A stretch of 64,000 nt of DNA from Burkholderia savannae (GTDB lineage Bacteria; Pseudomonadota; Gammaproteobacteria; Burkholderiales; Burkholderiaceae), in NCBI RefSeq assembly GCF_001524445.2, contig NZ_CP013418.1, positions 2,232,001-2,296,000 on the forward strand, read 5' to 3'. Positions 27,040-36,242 of the stretch are shown piece by piece. Below the pieces are notes generated by a model. That model was not told the origin of the DNA and searched no databases. It saw nothing but the letters and a program-made list of their open reading frames with translations. Position 1 is the first letter of the stretch. Each line of letters opens with the position of its first letter. The position numbers and the translations under genes were made by a program.

Positions 27040-28260
27040 ATGAGCACCCTTACCTCTCCCATCGCGGAAGACGGCCGGCCTGCGGCCAGCACCGGCAAGC
27101 CGCCGCGCGTCCTGCACGACGTGCTGAGCCTGCAAGACTTCGAGGCCAAGGCGCGCCGCGCGCTGCCGCGCCCGATCTTCGGCTACGTCAGCGGCGCGGC
27201 GGAAGACAACCGCACCCGCGACGACAACCGCGACGTGTTCGACGAATACGGTTTCGTCACGCGCGTGCTGTGCGACGTTTCCCGGCGGCAGCAGGCGGTG
27301 GAATTGTTCGGGCGGCGCTATGCGTCGCCGTTCGGCATTGCGCCGATGGGCATCTGCGCGCTGTCGGCCTATCGCGGCGACGTCGTGCTGGCGCGCGCCG
27401 CGCAGCGCGCGGGGATTGCGTCGATCATGAGCGGCTCGTCGCTGATTCCGCTGGAGGATGTGGCCGCCGCCGCGCCGGGTACGTGGTTCCAGGCGTACCT
27501 TCCGGGAGACGCCGAGCGCATTCGCGCACTGCTCGAACGCGTGGCGCGCGCAGGCTACCGAACGCTCGTGGTCACCGTCGACATTCCCGTGTCCGCGAAT
27601 CGCGAAAACAACGTGCGCACGGGCTTTTCGACGCCGCTGCGCCCCGGCGCGCGCCTGCTCTGGGACGGGCTGACGCGGCCGCGCTGGCTGCTGCGCACGT
27701 TCGCGCGCACGCTGCTCGCGCACGGAATGCCGCACTTCGAGAATTCCTTTGCGACGCGCGGCGCGCCGATCCTTTCCGCCAACGTGCTGCGCGATTTCTC
27801 CGCGCGCGATCACCTCAGTTGGGCGCACGTGCGGCAAATCCGCGAGCAATGGCAGGGCGACCTGGTGATCAAGGGCATTCTCAGCGTCGAGGATGCGCTG
27901 ATCGCGCGCGACGCGGGCGCCGACGGCGTGATCCTGTCGAACCATGGCGGCCGGCAGCTCGATGGCGCAGCGTCGCCGCTGCGGATCTTGCGCGACGTCG
28001 TGCAGGCCGTCGGCGACGATTACCCGGTGATGATCGACAGCGGCTTTCGCCGGGGATCGGACGTGCTGAAGGCGCTGGCGCTGGGCGCGCGCATGGTGTT
28101 CGTCGGGCGGCCGTTCAACTATGCGGCGGCCGTGGCGGGCGAGGCCGGCGTCGCGCATGCGATCCGCCTGCTGCGCGAGGAAGTGGACCGCAACATGGCG
28201 ATGCTGGGGGTGAACGGCTGCGGCGAGCTCACGCCCGACGTGCTGATCCGCAAGCGCTGA
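27040..28260 (+). CDS. FMN-dependent alpha-hydroxy-acid dehydrogenase (lactate/mandelate type)
   Basis: Flavoenzyme of 406 aa of the LldD/MdlB/glycolate-oxidase family, oxidising a 2-hydroxyacid to the 2-oxoacid. Visible features are the N-terminal DFEAKARRALPRPIFGYVSGAAED, the FMN-binding SPFGIAPMGICAL, TLVVTVDIPV, VIKGILSVEDA, and the active-site SNHGGRQLDG with the catalytic histidine. DSGFRRGSDVLKALALGA follows. These are equally compatible with lactate or mandelate; MdlB has a similar FRRGSD stretch. The start is 100 nt from the divergent LysR gene. It is likely induced through that regulator. Confidence 0.92.
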   Translation: MSTLTSPIAEDGRPAASTGKPPRVLHDVLSLQDFEAKARRALPRPIFGYVSGAAEDNRTRDDNRDVFDEYGFVTRVLCDVSRRQQAVELFGRRYASPFGIAPMGICALSAYRGDVVLARAAQRAGIASIMSGSSLIPLEDVAAAAPGTWFQAYLPGDAERIRALLERVARAGYRTLVVTVDIPVSANRENNVRTGFSTPLRPGARLLWDGLTRPRWLLRTFARTLLAHGMPHFENSFATRGAPILSANVLRDFSARDHLSWAHVRQIREQWQGDLVIKGILSVEDALIARDAGADGVILSNHGGRQLDGAASPLRILRDVVQAVGDDYPVMIDSGFRRGSDVLKALALGARMVFVGRPFNYAAAVAGEAGVAHAIRLLREEVDRNMAMLGVNGCGELTPDVLIRKR

Positions 28261-28581
28261 GCGCGCCGGGGCACGGCGGGCTGCACGGTCGCATCCGCCG
28301 TTACGTCGCACATGATGCGTGCGGCATGGCGGAATGCGACGGCTCGCGGCGCTGCGTGCCGTGTCGTGTCGTGCCGTGTCGATTCTCACACTGCCGCCGC
28401 GATCGCGATTCGATCGTCGGAATTCGGCACAATGCCGCGTCGCATGCGATTCGGCCGCATGCGCCGCCGCTCGGCCTGCGACGTCGCGATCTTTCGGTCG
28501 CGAACGCGCCGGGCTGCATCGCTCATCGAGCGTGCCGCGCCGCCGCCGATCGCGCGGCCGCCGCCCGATTCGGATCGAAGG
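28261..28581. other. Intergenic, no gene recognised
   Basis: About 320 nt between the dehydrogenase and the GNAT gene. It holds a short CGTGCCGTGTCGTGTCGTGC-like repetitive run near 28355-28385 and nothing else evident. Confidence 0.5.
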
Positions 28582-29148
28582 ATGAGTCAACCGGCGAATA
28601 TCGAGACGAACCGTCTGATTCTGCGCCGTTGGCGCGATGACGATGCGCGCGCGTGGGCGGCGTTGAATTCGGACGCCGAAGTCATCGCGTGGCTCGGGCG
28701 GCGCGCGCCGATGACGCTCGCCGACGCGCGCGACGACATCGGCCGCTTCGACGCGCATTTCGATGCGTACGGCTTCGGCCCGTGGGCCGTCGAAACGCGG
28801 GCCGACGGTGCGTTGATCGGCCTTTGCGGGCTTCGTCGCGTGCTCGAGGGCGGGCATCCGATGGCGCCGTGCGTGGAAATCGCGTGGCGGCAAGCGCGCC
28901 TTGCGTGGGGGCGCGGATACATGACGGAGGCCGCCCGCGCGGCGCTCGCGGATGCGTTCGGCGATCATCGGCTGGCCGAAGCATTCGCATGGGCAGCCGC
29001 CACGAATCTTCGATCGCAACGCGTCATGACCTGGATCGGCATGCAGCGCGCGGCCTCGCGCGATTTCGACCATCCCGCGCTTCCCGAAGGACATTCGCTG
29101 CGCCGGCATGTCGTGTATTGCATTCGGCGCGAGACATCGCATGCCTGA
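28582..29148 (+). CDS. GNAT-family N-acetyltransferase (RimJ/RimL-like)
   Basis: Acetyltransferase of 188 aa. It starts with the usual IETNRLILRRWRDDDARAWAAL and includes GLCGLRRVLEGG, VEIAWRQARLAWGRGYMTEAARAAL (acetyl-CoA-binding R/Q-xx-G-x-A region) and TNLRSQRVMTWIGMQ. These are typical of the Acetyltransf_3 group that modifies ribosomal proteins or small amines. GAAGG immediately precedes ATG 28582, so the longer upstream frame, which is Arg-rich, is excluded. Substrate unknown. Confidence 0.9.
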   Translation: MSQPANIETNRLILRRWRDDDARAWAALNSDAEVIAWLGRRAPMTLADARDDIGRFDAHFDAYGFGPWAVETRADGALIGLCGLRRVLEGGHPMAPCVEIAWRQARLAWGRGYMTEAARAALADAFGDHRLAEAFAWAAATNLRSQRVMTWIGMQRAASRDFDHPALPEGHSLRRHVVYCIRRETSHA

Positions 29149-29197
29149 CGGATGCGCGCCGCGGCGCAAGTCACGCCCTGGCGCGTCGAAGTTCTCG

Positions 29198-29230
29198 ATT
29201 CAGCCGATATTCAGCCGATATTCAGCCGAT
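29198..29230. repeat. Three exact 11-bp tandem repeats
   Basis: ATTCAGCCGAT repeated three times without change, between the convergent GNAT and argO genes. Confidence 0.85.
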
Positions 29231-29328
29231 ACGAGGCGCGTGCGCGGCCAATACGGCACGCACGGCTTCGTTCGCGCGCGAGCGCCGCTCGCTGCGCATT
29301 GCGCGACCCGGCGCGCGCAGCCGCGCCG

Positions 29329-29949
29329 TCACCTCAATTGCACCGCGGCGAGAAACAGCACCATGCCGCCGATCGCGCCGTCGAGCACGCGCCATGCGAG
29401 CGCCCGCTTGAACCACGGCGCGAGCAATCGCGCGCCGTAGCCGAGCGCGACGAACCAGATCGCGCTGACCGCCATCGCGCCGATCGCGAACGCGCTGCGC
29501 GCGCCTTCCGGTTCGCGCGCGCCCGCCGTGCCGATCAAGAGGAACGTGTCGAGATAGACGTGCGGATTGAGCCACGTGAACGCGAGCGTCATCAGCACGA
29601 TCGGCCATGCGCGCTGCGCGGGCGGCGCGACGGCCGCGCCCGTTGCGTCGAGCGTCCCGTGCCCGGGCTTGAACGCGCGGCGCAGCGCGCTCAGGCCGAA
29701 CCACGCAAGATACGCGAGGCCGACGTACAGCACCGCGTGAACGAAGGTCGGATAACGCTCGACGAGCACCGATGCGCCGCCGACGCCCGCGCCGATCAGG
29801 AGCATGTCCGACAGCGTGCAGAGCAGCACGATCTTGCCGACGTGCGAGCGCATGATTCCTTGCCGGAGGATGAACGCGTTCTGCGCGCCGATGGTGACGA
29901 TGAGCGATGCGCACAGCATCGCGCCGTGGGAAAAAGCGATCCAGTTCAT
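29329..29949 (-). CDS. argO: LysE/ArgO-family basic amino-acid exporter
   Basis: Exporter of 206 aa with about six membrane helices. The N-terminus FSHGAMLCASLIVTIGAQNAFILRQGIMR is the LysE/ArgO signature, and TLAFTWLNPHVYLDTFLLIG in helix 4 is typical. ArgO/LysE export arginine and lysine and relieve toxic intracellular levels. It is transcribed divergently from an ArgP/LysG-type LysR regulator starting 107 nt away, the conserved arrangement of this system, so induction by Arg/Lys is likely. Confidence 0.93.
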   Translation of the reverse strand: MNWIAFSHGAMLCASLIVTIGAQNAFILRQGIMRSHVGKIVLLCTLSDMLLIGAGVGGASVLVERYPTFVHAVLYVGLAYLAWFGLSALRRAFKPGHGTLDATGAAVAPPAQRAWPIVLMTLAFTWLNPHVYLDTFLLIGTAGAREPEGARSAFAIGAMAVSAIWFVALGYGARLLAPWFKRALAWRVLDGAIGGMVLFLAAVQLR

Positions 29950-30056
29950 GTTCGTTGCTGATTCAGGCGATGGACTAATGGAACGAGAGGCGCTAGTCTG
30001 CGGTGATCGCCGGAATTAGAAAAGCTAAATAATCTAATGCGGATTAAGGAAAACTG

Positions 30057-30950
30057 ATGATCGACTACGCGTTGCTCGATGCGCTCGCCGAAGTGATCCG
30101 CCACGGCTCGTTCGAGCGGGCGGCGAAAGCGCTCAATGTGTCGCCTTCCGCGGTGTCGCAGCGCGTGAAGCTGCTGGAGGAGCGAGTGGGCAGCGTGCTC
30201 GTCAAGCGCGGGCAGCCGTGCGTCGCGACGACGTCGGGCGCGCTGCTGTGCCGCCACACCGAGCGCGTGCGCATGCTCGAAGCCGAATTGTCGGCGCACG
30301 TGCCCGGATTCGCCGGCGCGGCAACGGGGCCGTGGCCGACGCTGCGCGTCGCCGTCAACGACGACAGCGTCGCGACCTGGTTCGTCGATGCGGTCGGCCC
30401 GTTTTGCGCGGAGAGCGGCACGCTGCTCGATCTCGTGATCGACGATCAGGACTACACCGCCGAGCGGATTCGCGACGGCAGCGTGCAGGGCGCGGTGACG
30501 GCGCTCGCCGAGCCGATCCAGGGCTGCCGTTCGACGCGCCTCGGCCGGATGCGCTATCACGCGGTGTGCTCGCCCGCGTTCCACGCGCGCTATTTCGGCA
30601 ACGGCGTCAACCGCGACGCGCTGCGGCACGCGCCGTGCGTGATGTTCAATCCGAAGGACAGCCTGCAGGCGCGCTTCATCCGGCGCGTGACGCGCGTGGA
30701 TCTCGATCCGCCGCAGCACTGGATTCCGCACGTCGCGGGCTACCTGCGCGCGTGCGAGGCGGGGCTCGGCTGGGGCATGTGTCCGGAGCGGATGGTCGAG
30801 CGTCAGATCGCCGCGGGCGAGCTCGTCGATTTGTCGGAGGGAAGAAGCATCGACGTCGAGCTCTACTGGCAGAGCTGGCGATTGTCGATCGGCTGGCTGG
30901 ACGAGTTTAGCGCGGCGCTCAAGGCGAGCGCCGCGCAGTTTCTGGATTGA
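30057..30950 (+). CDS. argP: LysR regulator ArgP/LysG
   Basis: Regulator of 297 aa. The N-terminus MIDYALLDALAEVIRHGSF followed by ERAAKALNVSPSAVSQRVKLLEERVG is characteristic of ArgP (IciA)/LysG rather than generic LysR proteins. It ends with an effector domain including GRMRYHAVCSPAFHARYF and GLGWGMCPE. It is known in relatives to activate argO/lysE in response to basic amino acids. The target argO is divergent with a 107-nt spacer, AT-richer than average, which should hold both promoters. Confidence 0.93.
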   Translation: MIDYALLDALAEVIRHGSFERAAKALNVSPSAVSQRVKLLEERVGSVLVKRGQPCVATTSGALLCRHTERVRMLEAELSAHVPGFAGAATGPWPTLRVAVNDDSVATWFVDAVGPFCAESGTLLDLVIDDQDYTAERIRDGSVQGAVTALAEPIQGCRSTRLGRMRYHAVCSPAFHARYFGNGVNRDALRHAPCVMFNPKDSLQARFIRRVTRVDLDPPQHWIPHVAGYLRACEAGLGWGMCPERMVERQIAAGELVDLSEGRSIDVELYWQSWRLSIGWLDEFSAALKASAAQFLD

Positions 30951-30986
30951 TTCGGCGCGAGGAAAGGCGCGACGGCGGGCGCGGGA

Positions 30987-31742
30987 TTACAGGCGATGCA
31001 GGCCGTCGAAATCGACGATGCGCACCGTCCGGCCCTGCATCTCGATCAGGCCGCGCTTGTGGAACTTCGACAGCGTGCGGCTGACCGTCTCGAGCGTCAT
31101 GCCGAGATAGCTGCCGATGTCCTCGCGCGTCATCCGCAGGTTGAATTCGTTCGGCGAATAGCCGCGCTTCATGTAGCGCGACGACACGTCGAGCAGGAAC
31201 GCCGCGACGCGCTCCTCGGCGTTCAGCGAGCCGAGCACCATCGTCTGCGACGTTTCGCGAACGATCTGCTCGCTCATCAGCTTGTGCATGCGCAACTGCA
31301 TCGTGCCGGCTTCCGAGCACAGCGTCTTCAGCGCGCTGTACGGGATCACGCAGACCGAGCTGTCCTCGAGCGCGACCGCGGTGCGCGGATGCGCGTCGTC
31401 GCAGATGCCGTCGAGGCCGAGGGCTTCGCCCGCGAGGTGCAGGCCGGTGACCTGTTCGCGGCCGTCATGGCGCGTCGCGATGGTTTTCAGCGATCCCGAG
31501 CGGACCGCGTACAGGTTGTCGAACGAGTCGCCTTCGCGGAACAGCGTCTCGCCGCGTCGAACCGGGCGGGCGCTGCAGATCACGGATTCGAGGCGCGCGA
31601 GCGCTTCGGGCGCGAGCCCCTGGGGCATGCAGAGGTGGCGCATCGCGCACGTCGAGCAGTGTGCGGCCTGGCGCGGCGCCCACGTGCTGGTGGCATGGAC
31701 GGGAGCCGCGGCGGCGGCGGGTCGGGCGACGGGCGTAAGCAT
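30987..31742 (-). CDS. fnr: FNR-type oxygen-sensing transcriptional regulator
   Basis: Crp/Fnr-family regulator of 251 aa. Four cysteines match the [4Fe-4S] ligands of FNR with exact spacing: C29, C32, C38 (CSTCAMRHLC) and C131 (SSVCVIPY), a constant offset of nine from E. coli C20, C23, C29, C122. The cyclic-nucleotide-like domain is followed by the recognition helix TREDIGSYLGMTLETVSRTL, with the Glu-xx-Ser-Arg that reads TTGAT half-sites. It should activate low-oxygen genes when its cluster is intact. A universal stress protein gene lies 149 nt upstream on the same strand, a frequent pairing in anaerobic loci. The start is the ATG at 31742. Confidence 0.93.
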   Translation of the reverse strand: MLTPVARPAAAAAPVHATSTWAPRQAAHCSTCAMRHLCMPQGLAPEALARLESVICSARPVRRGETLFREGDSFDNLYAVRSGSLKTIATRHDGREQVTGLHLAGEALGLDGICDDAHPRTAVALEDSSVCVIPYSALKTLCSEAGTMQLRMHKLMSEQIVRETSQTMVLGSLNAEERVAAFLLDVSSRYMKRGYSPNEFNLRMTREDIGSYLGMTLETVSRTLSKFHKRGLIEMQGRTVRIVDFDGLHRL

Positions 31743-31891
31743 GATGGATGACTCTGAGGTTGAATCGGTAAAGCCATTGTCCCATCGTGGGCTAAGCCTG
31801 TTTAGCGACAAAACGCCGCGACTCCCCGTGCGATTTCCTTGTTCGGCCGCAACGCGTGGTTGCGGCGAAACATCGCAGCCGTTGCGTTCGA

Positions 31892-32359
31892 TCAGTGTTC
31901 CCGATCTTCCGGATGCGCGGCGGCCGGGATCAGCAGCACGGGCAGCGCCGAGTGCCGCACGCACTGTTCGGCGACGCTGCCGAGCACGAGCCGCTTGAAA
32001 CCGCGGCGGCCATGCGTGCCGAGCACGAGCAAGTCCGCGCCGAACGCTTTCGCGCCTTCGACGATGAGCGACGGCACGTCGGCGAGCGACGTCGCCTCGC
32101 CGATCTTCAGCGCGCCCTTCACGCCGGCTTCGTGCATCTTCTGCGCGAATTCCTTCGCCAGATCGTTGCCCTGCTGAAGCAGTTGCGTGCGCAGGATCGA
32201 CGGATCGTAGCCGGGCACGTTGTAGTAGATCGCGGCGTTCTCCACGACGTAGAAGGGCTGCAGCTCCGCGCCGCTCGTCCTGGCGATGCCGAGCGCCGCG
32301 TCGAATGCGTGGCGTGCCGTTTCGCTGCCGTCGACTGCGACAAGAATGCGCTGATACAT
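31892..32359 (-). CDS. Universal stress protein (UspA family)
   Basis: UspA-type protein of 155 aa. It starts MYQRILVAVDGSETA and has the ATP-binding pattern G-x2-G-x9-G-S in GTHGRRGFKRLVLGSVAEQ near the C-terminus. Such proteins support survival in stationary phase or low oxygen. It reads into the fnr gene with a 149-nt gap. No clear TTGAT-N4-ATCAA site is visible upstream. Confidence 0.94.
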   Translation of the reverse strand: MYQRILVAVDGSETARHAFDAALGIARTSGAELQPFYVVENAAIYYNVPGYDPSILRTQLLQQGNDLAKEFAQKMHEAGVKGALKIGEATSLADVPSLIVEGAKAFGADLLVLGTHGRRGFKRLVLGSVAEQCVRHSALPVLLIPAAAHPEDREH

Positions 32360-32806
32360 GATGTCTCCGTGGTGCGGTTGAGAAAAGATCGGCCGTTCGG
32401 CCGGTTGGGTTTGACGACGTCTTTTTACAAAGTAAACGATTACTGACCAGGGCGCAGCGAACTCGATGCGCAGCGATCCGGCGCGGCGAAGTAAACGCGG
32501 CGCCGGACTTTTCAGGATTCCGTCGGTCGCGGCGGATTTTTTGCGCGCGATCGGCGTATCGGCCGGATCGGTTCGCGTCGCGTGTCGCGGCGCCGTAATA
32601 GACTTGGCCGAGCCCCGGGCACGTTCGCCGAGCGGCGCGAATCGATGCTGGTTTGAAACGCGTCGGGCGAGAGCGTTCCCGACATTTCTTACGACGATCG
32701 ACGAAGGCCGCGTGCGAGCGCCGAGGCCGCATGCGCAAGGGCGCGGCCGCCGCGCCCGCCCGCCGCCCGTTTCGTTCGGTTTCGTCCAACCGGAAAAGGA
32801 GGACAC
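32360..32806. other. Intergenic, divergent usp and small hypothetical gene
   Basis: About 450 nt. No gene supported. An AT-rich stretch (32415-32445) next to usp is the likeliest promoter location. Confidence 0.5.
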
Positions 32807-33037
32807 ATGCCGTATGTCGCACTCGAGGTGTTGACCGAAGACGCCAACCGGTACGCGCTGCCGGACCTGATCGGCGTGGGCGGCGCTTCGCCCGATGTGC
32901 CGCATGTCTGCGAGATGCTGCTCGCGGACGCCCAGTGGCCGACGATTCAGGCATATCTCGATCGGCAGGAGCTGCCTTACAAGTTTGCGCGGCCGAGTAC
33001 CGGGCGCAGAGTCGGGAGGAACAATCCGAGCTGGTAG
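32807..33037 (+). CDS. Small hypothetical protein
   Basis: A 76-aa protein without a recognised family. AAAAGGAGGA 5-14 nt before the ATG is the strongest ribosome site in this part of the window and supports it as real. The N-terminus MPYVALEVLTEDANRYALPD is followed by an acidic helical middle (VPHVCEMLLADAQWPTIQAYLDRQ) and a basic tail (FARPSTGRRVGRNNPSW). No signal peptide or membrane helix. Confidence 0.72.
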   Translation: MPYVALEVLTEDANRYALPDLIGVGGASPDVPHVCEMLLADAQWPTIQAYLDRQELPYKFARPSTGRRVGRNNPSW

Positions 33038-33714
33038 GGCGGCGGCCGCGGCGAAGCGGGCCGATCGCCGGCCGGTGCGGGCGATGCCGGCGGCGGCGCG
33101 GATGTCGTCGCCGTCGCCGTCGCCGTCGCTATCGCTCGCGCAGCCGATGGGCGGCGCGCCGCCGGCGCAGGACGTATCCGCAAATCGATTCACGCCGGCG
33201 CTTGGCGGACGAGCGTCGATCGTCGGCGTTCGTTCGGGCCGGCTTCTCGTTCGCCGAGAATCCCGGAAAGCGTTGATTTCCGAAAACGCGCGTGTATTCC
33301 GCGGCATGCGCTCATGTCCGCGATTCGCCGTGGCAGATGCCGTTCGCGTCATGTGAACGGATCGTATCCGTCGCGCCACGTCGGCCCCGGGAACCTGCTG
33401 CATCGCTTGTTCGCCGCGATGGCGGCGTGCCGCGCCTTATCGTTGCGCGCGGCCTATCCCGCGTTCGCATGCCGGACTCGTTCGCCGCCGGCCCAGCCCG
33501 CTCCGCCTGTCCGCGCGCCGATTCGAGCGAAGCGGCGCGCCGCGCCGTCTGGCACGATAATGCGATTCGCGTGTACCCGATCGGCGCGGCCCGTCGAGCC
33601 GCCCGATCGCACTGACTCGTCCGATTCACCCGATTTACCCGATTCGCCTGCGGGCGGCGCGCGCGGCATCGCGCCGCCCGCCGCCCTCGGCAGATTTTTC
33701 AATCCGGAGGAAGC
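33038..33714. other. Intergenic, no gene recognised
   Basis: About 680 nt of GC-rich sequence ahead of the aldehyde dehydrogenase. It includes a CGTCGC triplet run (33105-33130) and a short GATTYACCC repeat near 33618-33645, but no supported gene. Confidence 0.5.
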
Positions 33715-35295
33715 ATGCAGATCACTGGGGAGATGTTGATTGGCGCGACCGCGGTGCGCGGCACCGAAGGCACGATGCGCGCATTCGATCCGACGCACGA
33801 CGTCGAGCTCGAGCCGGCGTTCGGCGCGGGCGGCGCGGCCGAAGTCGATCGCGCGTGCCGCCTTGCGAGCGCCGCATTCGATTCCTTTCGCCAGGCGCCG
33901 CTCGAGACGCGCGCGCGCTTTCTCGAAACGGTTGCCGAGCGCATCGTCGGGCTCGGCGATCAGTTGATCGAACGCGCGCATGCGGAATCGGCGCTGCCCG
34001 TCGCGCGTCTCGAAGGCGAGCGCGCGCGCACGGTCGGCCAGTTGCGGTTCTTCGCGTCGGTGGTGCGCGAAGGCCGCTGGCTGAGCGCGACGCTCGATTC
34101 CGCGCAGCCCGAGCGCAAGCCGCTGCCGCGCGCCGATCTGCGCTTGCAGAAGATTCCGGTCGGCCCCGTCGCCGTGTTCGGCGCGAGCAATTTTCCGCTC
34201 GCGTTCTCGGTAGCGGGCGGCGACACCGCGTCGGCGTTCGCGGCCGGCTGCCCGGTCGTCGCGAAGGCGCATCCCGCGCATCTGGGCACGTCGGAGCTCG
34301 TCGGGCGCGCGATCCGGCAGGCGGTCGCCGATTGCGGTCTGCACGAAGGCGTGTTCTCGCTCGTCGTCGGCGCGGGCAACGCGATCGGCGAGGCGCTCGT
34401 CGCGCATCCGGCGATCAAGGCGGTCGGCTTCACCGGCTCGCGCGGAGGCGGCATCGCGCTGATGGGCGTCGCCGCCCGGCGGCGCGAGCCGATTCCGGTC
34501 TTCGCGGAAATGAGCAGCGTCAATCCGTTCTTCGTGCTGCCCGGCGCGTTGCGCGCGCGCGGCGCGACGATCGCGCAAGGCTTCGTCGAATCGCTGACGC
34601 TCGGCGTCGGACAGTTCTGCACGAATCCCGGACTCGTCGTCGCGCTCGACGGGCCGGACCTGAAGGCGTTCGTCGACGCGGCCGCGCAGGCGCTCGCGCA
34701 AAAGGGCGCGCAGACGATGCTGACCTCGGGCATCGCGTCGTCGTACGAGAGCGCGGTCGCCGCGCGCCGTGCGGCGACGGGCGTGAGCGAAGTCGCGCAG
34801 GGCGTGCGCAGCGACGCGCGCAACGCCGCGCTGCCCGCGCTGTTCACGACGACGCAAACGCAGTTCGCCCAGGACCCGCGGCTCGAAGCCGAGATCTTCG
34901 GGCCGACGTCGCTTGTCGTCGTGTGTCGCGACGTCGGCGAGATGATCGCGCTCGCCGAGCACATCGAAGGGCAGTTGAGCGCGACGCTGCATCTCGAAGA
35001 CGACGATGTCGAGCTGGCGCGCAAACTGTTGCCGACGCTCGAGCGCAGGGCGGGCCGCATCGTTGCGAACGGGTATCCGACGGGCGTCGAGGTTGCGCAC
35101 GCGATGGTGCACGGCGGGCCGTTCCCGGCGACCTCGGATTCGCGCAGCACGTCGGTCGGCGCGCTCGCGATCGAGCGCTTCCTGCGGCCCGTCTGCTATC
35201 AGGACCTGCCCGCGGCGCTGCTGCCGGCCGCGCTCGCCGACGCGAATCCGCTCGGCCTCTGGCGCTTGCGCGACGGCCAGCTCGGCAGGGAGTGA
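33715..35295 (+). CDS. 2,5-dioxovalerate (alpha-ketoglutaric semialdehyde) dehydrogenase
   Basis: NAD(P)-dependent aldehyde dehydrogenase, 526 aa, of the KGSADH class. The N-terminus GEMLIGATAVRGTEGTMRAFDPT is specific to this group. The catalytic Glu lies in IPVFAEMSSVNPFFVL and the catalytic Cys in LTLGVGQFCTNPGLVV. The enzyme finishes oxidative pentose, hexarate or hydroxyproline routes by making 2-oxoglutarate. CGGAGGAAG precedes the start. The next gene, a lactonase, begins 5 nt after its stop, supporting a sugar-acid pathway operon. Confidence 0.92.
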   Translation: MQITGEMLIGATAVRGTEGTMRAFDPTHDVELEPAFGAGGAAEVDRACRLASAAFDSFRQAPLETRARFLETVAERIVGLGDQLIERAHAESALPVARLEGERARTVGQLRFFASVVREGRWLSATLDSAQPERKPLPRADLRLQKIPVGPVAVFGASNFPLAFSVAGGDTASAFAAGCPVVAKAHPAHLGTSELVGRAIRQAVADCGLHEGVFSLVVGAGNAIGEALVAHPAIKAVGFTGSRGGGIALMGVAARRREPIPVFAEMSSVNPFFVLPGALRARGATIAQGFVESLTLGVGQFCTNPGLVVALDGPDLKAFVDAAAQALAQKGAQTMLTSGIASSYESAVAARRAATGVSEVAQGVRSDARNAALPALFTTTQTQFAQDPRLEAEIFGPTSLVVVCRDVGEMIALAEHIEGQLSATLHLEDDDVELARKLLPTLERRAGRIVANGYPTGVEVAHAMVHGGPFPATSDSRSTSVGALAIERFLRPVCYQDLPAALLPAALADANPLGLWRLRDGQLGRE

Positions 35296-35300
35296 ACGCG

Positions 35301-36242
35301 ATGCGCGAAATCGAATCCAGGCGCTATCCCGATCCGGCCGTGCGCGTGCTCGATCCGCGTTTCGACGCGCTGCGCATCCGGTCGGCGTCCGTCGAATGCC
35401 TGTTTCAGGGCGCGCGCTGGGCCGAGGGGCCGGTGTGGTTCGGCGACGGGCGTTACTTGCTGTGGAGCGACATCCCGAACAATCGGCTCCTGCGCTGGGA
35501 CGAGCAGAGCGGCGCGGTCGGCGTGTTCCGCCAGCCGTCGAACAACGCGAACGGCAACACGCGCGATCGCGCGGGGCGGCTCGTCACCTGCGAGCACCTG
35601 ACGCGCCGCGTCACGCGCACCGAGTACGACGGCTCGATCACGGTGCTCGCCGAACGCTTCGAAGGCAGGCGCCTGAATTCGCCGAACGACGTGATCGTGA
35701 AGTCCGACGGCTCGATCTGGTTCAGCGATCCGGACTTCGGCATCCAGAGCTTTTACGAAGGCGAGAAGCAGGAGCCGGAATTGCCCGAGCGCGTTTATCG
35801 GATCGATCCGCACACGAGAGAGCTCGAAGCCGTCGTCGACGGCGTGCCGGGGCCGAACGGCCTCGCATTTTCGCCGGACGAATCGATACTCTACGTCGTC
35901 GAATCGAAGGGCCGGCCGCGCACGATCCGCGCTTACGATGTTGCGAGCGACGGCAAATCGGTGCGCAACGAACGCGTGCTGATCGATGCGGGGGAGGGGA
36001 CGCCCGACGGTTTTCGCGTCGACGCGCACGGCAACCTGTGGTGCGGCTGGGGGATGGGCGCCGACGAGCTCGACGGCGTGCGCGTGTTCACGCCGGAAGG
36101 CGACGCGATCGGGCACATCGCGTTGCCCGAGCGTTGCGCGAACGTCTGCTTCGGCGGACGGCACAGGAACCGGCTGTTCATGGCGGCGAGCCATGGCTTG
36201 TATTCGCTGTACGTGAACGCGCAAGGGGTGGCGGGCGGTTGA
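35301..36242 (+). CDS. SMP-30/gluconolactonase/LRE family lactonase
   Basis: Six-bladed beta-propeller lactonase of 313 aa. Landmarks are WAEGPVWFGDGRYLLWSDIPNNRLLRW (metal-ligand Glu), NGNTRDRAGRLVTCEH, RLNSPNDVIVKSDGSIWFSDP (Asn-Asp), GPNGLAFSPDESILYVVE (Asn) and PDGFRVDAHGNLWCGW (Asp). It would open a sugar lactone upstream of the dioxovalerate dehydrogenase. Start ATG 35301 uses CAGGGAG; a GTG at 35292 overlapping the previous stop is an alternative. The dehydratases of the pathway are not in the window. Confidence 0.92.
   Translation: MREIESRRYPDPAVRVLDPRFDALRIRSASVECLFQGARWAEGPVWFGDGRYLLWSDIPNNRLLRWDEQSGAVGVFRQPSNNANGNTRDRAGRLVTCEHLTRRVTRTEYDGSITVLAERFEGRRLNSPNDVIVKSDGSIWFSDPDFGIQSFYEGEKQEPELPERVYRIDPHTRELEAVVDGVPGPNGLAFSPDESILYVVESKGRPRTIRAYDVASDGKSVRNERVLIDAGEGTPDGFRVDAHGNLWCGWGMGADELDGVRVFTPEGDAIGHIALPERCANVCFGGRHRNRLFMAASHGLYSLYVNAQGVAGG

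Noticed and set aside
26986..29169. 727-codon - strand frame opposite the hydroxyacid dehydrogenase and GNAT genes
   Set aside because: Low-complexity Arg/Ala/His composition; both genes on the other strand carry family signatures.
32360..32460. FNR box upstream of the universal stress protein gene
   Set aside because: TTGAG and TTGAC half-site-like strings occur but no paired TTGAT-N4-ATCAA arrangement.
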